Below are positions 24,603 through 36,700 of a stretch of 64,000 nt of DNA, piece by piece. Origin of the DNA: Branchiostoma floridae (lineage: Eukaryota; Chordata; Leptocardii; Amphioxiformes; Branchiostomatidae). The translations under genes were made by a program, and so were the position numbers. A model generated the notes under the pieces. It saw only the letters and a list, made by a program, of their open reading frames with translations, was not told the DNA's origin and did no database searches. Each line of letters begins with the position of its first letter. Position 1 is the first letter of the stretch. Location: positions 14,635,713 through 14,699,712 of the forward strand of contig NC_049987.1 in the NCBI RefSeq assembly GCF_000003815.2, written 5' to 3'.

Positions 24603-24758
24603 TAACAAAAACGGGTGTAGTTTTATTATGATAATTTTGAGGACGATGCTAGGGAAAATTTCCTGCATTTGCTTGCAAATTTTCTCCCCATAATTCTCAC
24701 CGTCGATCTTTCTAATGAAATGAGTTGACAGACGTTATTTTGATATGTGCAGACACAG

Positions 24759-27700
24759 ATGGGGTCATATGAGGACAGTTATGAGCTGGAGGGGTCGATG
24801 ACCCCACCCCTGTCTCCATGTGAACCAATGATGATTGACAGCGACCATCATCCCCCCACAAGTGCAGACTTCTCACAGGAGGGAGGTGAGATAGATTACT
24901 AGTATTAGCTTGTCGTAGCCTGGTTTTCAAATATTAATATTACATGTATATAGCTGCCAAATCTTTCTCTTTGAAAAATATTATGATGAAAGAGATTTTG
25001 CATGGAAAAGAAGGGTTTTAAAGGATTTATTGGTATTAGAATCCCCCATTTGAGCCCTCCAATGTGCAAGGCAACTCTGCCCTCTGCCCGAACATCTGGA
25101 AGTAGATTTTTGAAACCTCCTTCATGTCTTTGGCACATGTAAATAAATTAATTAAAGACAGCACAGGCACGGTGAGCTCTTCTCAAAATTCAAAAGTAAT
25201 AATGTAGGTGTGACCCCTGCTGCTACCCTCCTGTCAGGCGAGGAAACTGATATGTGGCAGGGACAGCCTTCCTCTATACTCTTAAATTCTACTTGACTGG
25301 ATGGCAAATGAAGATTAATTGTGAGGTGGTGCTCTATCATATAGAGCAACTGTGATTTCAAATCTGGCGGCACAGTATGCGGGATGTGCGATCATTTCGG
25401 TCGCACTTAAGAGCTCTCTTCAAACAGTATGTTTCTGGGAGTCAATGAAGGTAAGTAGCTGTTTGTTACTTTCAGATAAAGAAGTCACAGCCTATTGCAT
25501 AGTCTTGTATTACATTTTTACAAAGATGCTAATGACTTTTTGCTCTTGATCTTGATTCCACAGATAGTGGCTGTTCCTTGCAACTTATCTGCTTTAAGTG
25601 CCATGGAGAAGTCACTACAGAAGGAGCGCTGCCTCCTTACAGGAACACTTATATCTGTTCAGGTGTTCTGCACAGGTAAGACCCTAGTGTAGGTATACTT
25701 GTATTAGGTTTGGATACCAGTACAGAAAAATTCAGGTACAGGCAATTCAAGTACAGGTATGGTACAGATCTCGAGGATCAAGTCCAGGAAAAACTTGTTA
25801 TGTCTTTGTTGATTACCCCTGTGACACAAGAGCACATAGTATTGTTTTTGTGGCCTCTATTTCTGTGTCTGAAACTGCAAAGTCACAAAAACTTGTTTGA
25901 GGATGTCTGGTGATCTCTTGATTTCATCAATGTGTTGTTCCTTCTATTTTTCCTCGCAGACTTCTAGAAGGAGAGGACCTGAGTCCCCAGCTGTTCCGAG
26001 GTCGTTTGTCGGAGCTGTTTGGGTACAGAGTCCTCACAGAGTCTGCAGCTGTGGAGTCAACACAGAAACTCTTCTACATGGGCAGGTCAGGCAGTTTTTA
26101 GTGGTCTTGTGAGCTGTAACGCTAACTCACCTTTATCTATGGTGTAACCTAGGTTCCTTGTTGTAAAAAAACTGGGTATTTAGACTTAATTAGAGGTTTC
26201 AGGTCAACGACGTGGGTTTCAAATGTCAACATTTTCAAAATACTTAGTATGGCAATGTGAAAATACCTTCCGTCAACTAAACGATCCCCAAATATCCTAT
26301 TTTATGTACAACGGATATAGGTTACCCAACGGATATAGGTCAGGGCTCGAAATACTGGGTGCATGTGCACCCTGATGCACCCAAAATTGGAGCTGTGCAC
26401 CCAATTATTTTCTGTGGGTGCACCCAAATATTTCCTATGTTTATGTATGTAAAGATTTTTTGTTTATGTATGTATCAAAGTATACATCATATTCTTGACC
26501 TCTACATGTTAGATAATAAAAATGTCTGCCATGGTACTTGTTTAAGAATTTGATAGCTTGTAGCTAAGTTTTAATATTAGGTTATCACTTAAATTTAAGT
26601 GGTGCACCCAAACATTTTTTGGTGCACCCAATTTTTTAAGCTGGGTGCACCAGTGCACCTAATCCCCCAAATGAATTTCGAGCCCTGTAGGTGAACTAAC
26701 GTTATATGATAATAATGTCTAAAGGCTAGGAAAAATGTTTCCAGTTACCTAACGGACCCTAGGGGTGAATACCAGTTGTTGGCTTAATAAGGTCCAACTT
26801 AATCAAGTCCAGGTTTAGGTCCAGAGGTTCAGGCTCAACTCTGGACCATCATAATTCATATTGATATTTGATTGATGTGTCTATTTTTGATTCCTTTTTT
26901 ATCCATGACTAACAAGCAGAGGGGAGATAAAAAATACTTTAATGTTTATCAAACATATCCTAGAAGCATGAAACGCTAGTTCACCTTTATTCGCGGAGTA
27001 ACCTATATCCGTTGTACCTAAAAACAGGATATTTAGGAATATGACGTAGATGGACAGTGGTTTCAAATTGCATTTTTTTTCTTCATTATAATGCAGTTTG
27101 GGACCTCCGTCCGTCAACTTGATATCCCTAAATACCCTGGTGTTAAATACAACGAATAAAGGTTACCCTGCGAATAAAGGTGAACTAGCGTTATCTTTTA
27201 TCAGTTGCATTTGATAAAAAAAAACTACAAACCAGACTGGTGTGGAAAGTGGAAGGATCTTTATGATATTTACTAGTAGCTGTTTGCAAAATTAAATTTT
27301 TGTTTCCCCCCCCCCCCCCCCCCCCTTTCTGGCAGCTTTACTAGTTATTGTAGCAGTTCTGGTTTACATACATGATATATTGTAAACACAGAAATTTTGT
27401 GGTAGTTTCATTTTTGCTGTTTTGTGTTGCCAATTCATTGCGAACTTAAAACCACCAAAAACATTTTTCCACGGCAGTAAGATACTACAGTGCATGGTGC
27501 TACTGCGAACTTCAAACCGCCGTGAAAAGTCCTCCGAAATTAAATCCCTGCAAACTGAAATGCATTTACCGTATATCGTTCCTAATTGTTTGTTAGTGGT
27601 TACTGATTTGTGCTGTTTTACCCACAGACAACAGTTTGGCCAGTTGGAACAACTCACAGAGGAGGGGTCATCCTGGGTCACTGGAGGTGGGTGTGGTAAA

Positions 27701-30700
27701 AAAAAATGTCATTGCAGTTGTTTCTGATTCTTTTAATGGTTTTGTCAGATTGTCAGTTTATGAGATATTCCAACAGAGGGCTGAATGGTCTTTGTTCATC
27801 AAACATGTTAGTTGATAAATACAAATTACCATTAAACAATTCATATCTACTGTCTTTTATTCTTTTTTCCTATGTGATAGGTTCTGTAAACACAGAGGCA
27901 CTCCATCTCAGGCAACAAGTTACAGACTTCCTACAGTACATCAAAGTCTTCCTACACAGGTACAGGATCTCAGTATTTGAAAGCTGTGGTAACAGGAAAA
28001 TAAACAAAACAAGAAAAAAATATGATATAAGATGGCTGCATTTTCATTAATTGATTTGATTAATGAAAATTCTTACTGTATTGTATGTATTCCTAGAATG
28101 TATGTAACGGCATATAGAGCATACCTAAACATAGACTTGCTCCCGTCTGTCTGGTCCATTGGTTGTTTCTGGAGAACCGCCATATCTATTTTAGGGTTAA
28201 CATGATACATGTACTAAGTATTTGCGAGATTGCTTCATGAAAATGCTTGGATAAGTAGAATTGAATTTTGTTAAAAATAATATTTTTCAAAGTAAAATCA
28301 ATTTCTGATGTACTGATAAAATGACTAGGCTTATGAATTGATTTTGTTTAATTAGTTTTGTTTGTCAAAAAGTTTACTGCAATGCTGAAATGTGAACATA
28401 AATGCATAATGTACTCCGGTCCATCCGCTCCATCCGAAAAACTGACGAACAGACAGTATGAACATTACTACTTTGCCACAGGTACTACAACCCACCAACA
28501 CNNNNNNNNNNNNNNNNNNNNNNNNNNNNNNNNNNNNNNNNNNNNNNNNNNNNNNNNNNNNNNNNNNNNNNNNNNNNNNNNNNNNNNNNNNNNNNNNNNN
28601 NCAGTTTCCTCAGACTCTACTGCAGGAGCTACAGGGGCTGCTGTCCCATGTGGGACAGATAGGGGGCATACATGAGAGCACTATCAGCTCAGCTGTGTCC
28701 AGGCAGGCTGTCAAGGTCAGGTGGATTTACTTTGTTTTTGGCAACACCTCAGGGGTGCAACCTTTAAACATAGATTTGCTAAGGTCCACTGCTGTTGCTA
28801 TTGTAGTTTAATGTTTTTCACAATTTACCATGTTTAATGATTATTTGACGAATTGGCTAACGATTGTTTGTTTTCACTTTTCAGACTTCTAGCCCTTCCC
28901 ATAGCTTTTTCCATGTTGTTCTTGACGTTTACTGGTCGTCAGTAGAGATTCTCTACATATTACAGACAAAGTGGCCAGGTAAGTTCTACCCAGAAGTTGA
29001 TGAATGAATGTATGAATAAATGAAAGAATAGATAAATGAATCAGCCCTGGCTGTTTGTAAACAGCTGAACAAATAAATAAATAAGTAAATAGATGAATCA
29101 GAAGAAAAAGATGTACTGAAACTAAGACAAAGCTTAGATAAATGGTGACTACTGTTAATCTTGAGTGGTTCACAGTGGTTCTATCAATTTGTGGTTTCTT
29201 TTTTCGGTGACAACCTTGACTTCATTACACTTCAAATAAGTGTTTCCAATGTTTTACTACTGTACAACAAAATTGTTTCAACCATGAATCTAAAACACTG
29301 TTCCCTTTTATCGCAAAATACAACCACTCCAGAACTAAATAGATCTAGAGTATGTAACAGCTTTTCACAAATGTAAGTCAATGGTAAACAAGCTGTCCTT
29401 TTTTTCATTTTCCCTTGGAAACTAAATGCAGAATTTCAAGAGAATAGTATTGTACATGTAGAACCAAAGTTTATCATTATTTACTTGTTTTTCCCCCACA
29501 GATCTGCCTGTACATATGGACCTGTCTAGTTTCCTGCCTAGTGAAGACATAGGAGACAGAGACCTCCTCACACAGCTACTCACAGCTCTACTCTGGGACC
29601 TGCTGGCACTTGCTGCTAGAACTTTTAACAAGGTAGATGTGCTTTGGTTATTATTTTCCTGATCTGTATATGGGAAGGAAGACTAGTCTTCAGCTTTGAA
29701 ACAGACTTTCACATACGGCCACATTCGTTAAAGGCCATCATTTGATCCTGATGTTGTATAATGTTCAAGCAGGCTGTGCAGGGCTCTAGCCAGCTCGAAA
29801 TTTTTTTTCCGTCAGCCAATTCCCATTGTCGCGAAAACCGCGAAAACACTATTCCAGGAGTTAGAGAGACTGAACTGAGATCTTGAAAAACGGGTGTTTG
29901 ATTAGATTATCGTATGGGAAAGGGCGCCGATACACATTATCAACAATCATAACAATAGCAAGACAAACACTGTGTGGCTTTTACGGCCGTGGACAGCGTC
30001 CCCAAGCCGCCTGTAGCTTCTACCAAGGAGGATTGTTGTCCATCAAGGTTGACGGATTGGTTTTAAAATTTTTCCGTCAGACGCAGCAAATTTCCGCCAA
30101 TTGACGGAAAAACGGATGCTGGCTAGAGCCCTGAGGCTGTGACAGAACCAACTGTTGGCAAGAAACTAAGGCAGCTTTCTCTGAATTTTGTATGATGTTT
30201 CTGCAATTTGTGACGATTGTACGACAAATGTGACGGAACCCTAAGTTTTGCTTTATACATTAAGTACTATCACTTTTATCAGAAATTGTAGTGAAAAATT
30301 CGACTGCAGCAGAATTTAGCATTCTTGTTTGGAAAATTGAAAACAAATACAGATTTTCTTTAGAAATGGTTGATATGTTCAGACTCATTCTGATTTTTAA
30401 CCACAACATTCGGATCAAATACTAAGTATACCGGTCCTGTAGCCCCGCACACTTCTGTTAAATGTACAATTGCAAAATAATAAAAAAACATTTAAGTTAA
30501 GAAAGCGCAGTCAAACATCTCATTGGTCAAACTGCTAATTCCCATTCTCTCATTGGTTGAATTGCTAATTGGTATTTGGCAATTTTAAGTCTGTAATTTT
30601 TGTTGCTACACGCTTNNNNNNNNNNNNNNNNNNNNNNNNNNNNNNNNNNNNNNNNNNNNNNNNNNNNNNNNNNNNNNNNNNNNNNNNNNNNNNNNNNNNN

Positions 30701-33700
30701 NNNNNNNNNNNNNNNTACTCCAAGAGACTGGTATGTACTATATGTACTATATGTGCTATATGTGCTAGGTTAACCTGTGGGAACCTAACACACAGGCAGT
30801 GGTGCTGGTCTGGGAGTACTACTCCAAGAGACTGGTATGTACTATATGTGCTGGGTTAACCTGTGGGAATCTAACACACAGGCAGTGGTGCTGGTCTGGG
30901 AGTACTACTCCAAGAGACTGGTATGTACTATATGTACTATATGTGCTGGGTTAACCTGTGGGAACCTAACACACAGGCAGTGGTGCTGGTCTGGGAGTAC
31001 TACTCCAAGAGACTGGTATGTACTATATGTACTATATGTGCTATATGTGCTAGGTTAACCTGTGGGAACCTAACACACAGGCAGTGGTGCTGGTGTGGGA
31101 GTACTACTCCAAGAGACTGGTATGTACTATATGTACTATATGTGCTATATGTGCTAGGTTAACCTGTGGGAACCTAACACACAGGCAGTGGTGCTGGTCT
31201 GGGAGTACTACTCCAAGAGACTGGTATGTACTATATGTGCTATATGTGCTAGGTTAACCTGTGGGAACCTAACACACAGGCAGTGGTGCTGGTCTGGGAG
31301 TACTACTCCAAGAGACTGGTATGTACTATATGTGCTGGGTTAACCTGTGGGAACCTAACACACAGGCAGTGGTGCTGGTCTGGGAGTACTACTCCAAGAG
31401 ACTGGTATGTACTATATGTACTATATGTGCTAGGTTAACCTGTGGGAACCTAACACACTGGCAGTGGTGCTGGTGTGGGAGTACTACTCCAAGAGACTGG
31501 TATGTACTATATGTGCTAGGTTAACCTGTGGGAACCTAACACACAGGCAGTGGTGCTGGTCTGGGAGTACTACTCCAAGAGACTGGTATGTACTATATGT
31601 GCTAGGTTAACCTGTGGGAACCTAACACACAGGCAGTGGTGCTGGTGTGAAGAGACTGGTATGTACTATATGTGCTATATGTGCTAGGTTAACCTGTGGG
31701 AACCTAACACACAGGCAGTGGTGCTGGTCTGGGAGTACTACTCCAAGAGACTGGTATGTACTATATGTGCTAGGTTAACCTGTGGGAACCTAACACACAG
31801 GCAGTGGTGCTGGTCTGGGAGTACTACTCCAAGAGACTGGTATGTACTAACGGGAGGTGCCCCAACACGGTACGCTTTTTCTTGTGCTCAAACTCATGGC
31901 GCTCCATCGCTAGTTGCCTGAGAGTGGTCAAATTTTGATGACTGAATTTTTACACATAGATTTGAACAACATACTTGAATAAGAAATGCATTCATGTGGT
32001 TCGTGAACCTTTCGCGCTGCATGTTACAAGCGGCAAACACTGTGAGACAATTTCGTGTATGTAACCTTCCAATTTTGTGCTACGCTGGACAGTGTGCCTA
32101 ACTCGGTACGCTTTTTTTTACATTTTGCTTTCTTCAGAAGTAAGTGGTAAATTTAAGTACACAGAAAAAATTAATAATATGATATTTTAGCTTTCTTTTG
32201 ACAGTAAAATCGGGACTGTATGTACTTCTTGTCTCACATGAGGAAGGCTGTACCTAGAACAATCCAGCTCATGTTTTTACGGGCAATGGGCTGAATGCAC
32301 TGATTGTGAATGCCCTACTAAAAAAAAACATTACGAAAAAAAGACACCGCTAACATCAACAAAACTCGGTCTGATTATATGAAAATATCATCTACATCTC
32401 TCTATCAAGTCTTATTTTCATAGACAGCACGAATCATTTGTTACAGTCAAATAAATCTTTGGAGCGTACTCTAGTCTGTCACCTTCACGGCCACACGCCC
32501 TTGGGAGTACAATGGTGGCAATGTTTATGTCGCTTCCTTTTGGTTGCTTTTCTACTCAACAGACATTTGAAGACCCATATTCATAGTGTTTTATAGAGCT
32601 TTATTTATGTGTATCATCGCAGTTGTGTGACTGCTTGAAAGAGTTCGTATAGTTAGCGACACGAGCCGCCAATACGCAGAGGCCGGTGACCGCAGTGATT
32701 CAGCACTGTCAACATTACTGTTAGAATTCTGTTTTTAAAAAAAACATGAAGTAAATATGTTAAAGTATACTTGGAATGCAAATTAAAGCTGTGTGCATGG
32801 ACTTGGTTTATTTACCTTTGTAATCAGCATAGTCAGTGGCAACAAACACGGTGTACTTATGGATGGTAAGATCAGCAAAAAATCCGTTCCGTCTTACGAC
32901 GGGGGCCGTCTTAGGGCGGCCCCCGTTACATGTGCTAGGTTAACCTTGAAACATTCTTAAAATCTTTGACTGACAGAAGCCATAATTGTAATGCTTTGAT
33001 AACTTTTTTTTTCCATTGGTCAGATTTGTAATTTTCCTACAAGGGTTTCTCTGACCCATGCATAATTTCAATATGATTGGAACATTTTAGAAATACATTG
33101 TAAAGTCTTTATACACTATTTCTGTACAGGAAGGAAAGCACTTACCAACAAGTTTTTAATCAGTCCTCAAATAGACATGATCTGAATTCTATGTCATATG
33201 ACCTGAACTGAAGCGTGATGTCAACAATGGGTCAAAGGTGCTTGGCAGTTGGTAACAGCCCCTGTCTCGGTTGAGGGATGGTTTTATGTCAAGGATGTAC
33301 TGTGAGAAACTTAAGTCAAGTTTACAACCAATCAAACATTCACTTGAGTGGGATTTCTTTTTCAGAACGACCTGTTTCAAGTGCCAGGGTTGACACTACA
33401 AGGCTTAGCAAGTGTTAGGTAGGTAATCACTTGAACCCATAGACAGTACTTAATGTGTGAAATGTGGCAATGTCATTATGTATCTAATGCTTTGGAATAC
33501 ATGTAAATCAATGTAAGTCTTCTGATTGTAAGAAAGCATTCACTCTGGTAAAAATCCTGTGTAATTTTCACACTTTTGGGCAGAATATATTTAGATGTTG
33601 TAGTAAGGAAATTTTAACACTATCAAGAAGTACTTATGTCTTTAAATAATGTTTTGTCTTTACCCTTCAGCAAAACAGCTCTGTCCTGGTATGAGAAATG

Positions 33701-36700
33701 TAAAGAAAGNNNNNNNNNNNNNNNNNNNNNNNNNNNNNNNNNNNNNNNNNNNNNNNNNNNNNNNNNNNNNNNNNNNNNNNNNNNNNNNNNNNNNNNNNNN
33801 NNNNNNNNNTGATTCTTTGCACATTGAGGTATGTTGTGACGACCTTTTATGCATTGATTTGAAATTCATTCTCCTTTTTCTCAGTCGAGACCAGGAGAAC
33901 AGTTTTCAGCTGTTTCTGAGACTACTGGCAGTGCAGCTGCGCCACCCGACGGCCAGTGGGGAACTGCAGGGATGGAAACAAATCAAGGGCAGGTCAGAGA
34001 ACTACACATGATGACATTTGATGTCAGCAAAAATGTTTCATTGCTTTCTAAAATGTGTTTTCTTTTGCTTTCTTAGACCCATGCTTCTTTCTCTTATTTC
34101 TTTCACGATGTTTGCTTCTACATTTCAGCTGAAAATGATAATTATAAAGAACTTTCTGTATTGATGTTTCTCTGTAACTTTGAAAGGTTCTACTCCAAGT
34201 TTCACCAGAAGAGAATGCAGGAGCTGACAGCCATTGGTCTGAGTAACTTCATCACCCTGTTCCTCACACTGGCACTGGTGGCTGATGTCAACGATGTGGT
34301 GGGTACTCTCTCTATGTATAACGCTAATTCACCTTTATCTGCGGGGTAACCTATCCGTTGCTTTTATATACATGGTATTTATGGATGTCAAGTCGACAGA
34401 CGGTGGTTGAAAGAATTGAAAGAATTGAAAGAATTGTAATATGAAGCCGCTGTCCATTGATATCCCTAAATAATGTACCACTTTTTAAAACAGGGATATA
34501 GGTTACCCTGTGGATAAAGGTGAACTAGCGTTATTGAGCGCAGTTGAGCATTTCAGCATAGGGGGGGGGCCCACCATGCTGTGATGTGTATCCCGTATGC
34601 TGCAATTTAGACCCCTACACTGTGTTTCAATCAGTGTTGGGGGTTTTCTGTTGTTTTACAAGGGTAAAAAATATATTGACTTAATTTTATTGAACTTGGC
34701 CCTCGAAATGCAGGAAATAGTGTTTCTGAGGGTTACAAATTTAAAAATTTTCAGGGAAAGATACCTCCAGACCCTTGTACAATGCAAATGCCTGTGCTGC
34801 TTGCAATTTAGCTTTACCGTGCTAAAATGACCTCTTCGGCCTATGCTGTGAAAAAATCCTGGTCAGAACCCCACTTTGGTCAGTACTGACCATGGCAAAA
34901 TCTTATGTTAATTGATGTCAGCCCTACAGCTTCGGCTATGGCTAAACAGTTGAATGGATCAAACCTTACGATTTGGTCTTATGCAGCTTGTACTTACTAT
35001 ACAAAATTGATGTGGTATTGGTAGTGTTCCATCTAACAGCAATTTACCAATTGTACAAACAAATGACAAACCAAGAGTAAATGCAGGAGGGTTTGTCTCA
35101 CTTGTGCATGTGTATGAAACTGTCTACATTTGAATACCATCCAATGAAGTAATTTTCAATTCAAGAAAAGCTAGATATTGTTGTTTATTTCAGGCAGGAA
35201 AGATGCAAGACCTCCTAGATCTTCTAAACCATGGGTTGATGGACTTTCAAAGGAGGACCATTATCTGGAAAGGTAACAATAACATTTACTATGCTGAGTA
35301 CATGTACTACAAATGTACGTGTTGTATATGCTGAGTAAAGGTCTATTGTTCAAATTGTTCTAGCATGTTACCTCAAAAATCACTATTTTCCCTTTAGAAT
35401 TGAGCTCTTGATATAATTTTGATCATGTAGTCCAGATTCTATGTGTTTCTGACATTGACACCTGTTGTTTTCCCCTATGCAGGTGTGTTTGCCCTGATGC
35501 AGGTGCATGAACACAGACAGGTGGACATGGCACACCTGGCTGACAGGATGGCCAAGTCCTTCAACAGGACCTGCAGGTGGGCGTGGTCTCAGTTTGATTG
35601 ACAGCTCCATCTGACAGCTTTTCACAATCTCACAGTTGCCAATTTTACTTTTCGCATTTCGGTTCTTTTTGCTTCTATATGATACAATAAAGCGCTGTAA
35701 AGTTCTATAATGTGGCTTTAAAGAAATTTGGTTTTACTAGAGGATTTTAGTAATTTTGTTTTTTCATCAATGAAGAACTTGAATATGTAGATAATAAAGT
35801 AAAGGCAAAGTTTAACTTTCTTTCAACATACTGTAAATCCTAAAGTGTTTGTGGTGGTTATATCTTTGCACTTGTCGCATGAGATTGAAAATATGTGTTT
35901 TTGTATTAGAGTGTTGTTTTGACTTTGAACTTAAAAACACAGCAAAAACCTCTTTTTTTACTCTTACNNNNNNNNNNNNNNNNNNNNNNNNNNNNNNNNN
36001 NNNNNNNNNNNNNNNNNNNNNNNNNNNNNNNNNNNNNNNNNNNNNNNNNNNNNNNNNNNNNNNNNNNNNNNNNNNNNNNNNNNNNNNNNNNNNNNNNNNN
36101 NNNNNNNNNNNNNNNNNNNNNNNNNNNNNNNNNNNNNNNNNNNNNNNNNNNNNNNNNNNNNNNNNNNNNNNNNNNNNNNNNNNNNNNNNNNNNNNNNNNN
36201 NNNNNNNNNNNNNNNNNNNNNNNNNNNNNNNNNNNNNNNNNNNNNNNNNNNNNNNNNNNNNNNNNNNNNNNNNNNNNNNNNNNNNNNNNNNNNNNNNNNN
36301 NNNNNNNNNNNNNNNNNNNNNNNNNNNNNNNNNNNNNNNNNNNNNNNNNNNNNNNNNNNNNNNNNNNNNNNNNNNNNNNNNNNNNNNNNNNNNNNNNNNN
36401 NNNNNNNNNNNNNNNNNNNNNNNNNNNNNNNNNNNNNNNNNNNNNNNNNNNNNNNNNNNNNNNNNNNNNNNNNNNNNNNNNNNNNNNNNNNACTCTTTTT
36501 TTCTCTTACTTCAACCTAAATCCATGCGAAAATAAACAACTTTACAGTAAGTTCCTGAAAGTTTCACTGTATGATCTCTAGCCTTCTTCAAGTTTGTTGT
36601 TGTTTACAGACCAACAAATGGATGATAGATATGGATAGAGAATAAGCTGTCTGAAATAACATGTACTTTTGATATTCTAAGTATTTTTTACTAAAATGCC

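Noticed and set aside
25352-25549. Open stretch between MMS22L exons 1 and 2
   Set aside because: Exons 24759-24885 and 25564-25675 join directly in phase and match the vertebrate protein; an extra exon would break it.
30837-31921. Several 60-80 residue ORFs in the donor array (LTCGNLTHRQWCW type)
   Set aside because: They are out-of-frame readings of the minisatellite; only the WEYYSKRL frame matches MMS22L.
35849-36581. Long ORFs across the 524-N gap
   Set aside because: They consist almost wholly of unknown residues.
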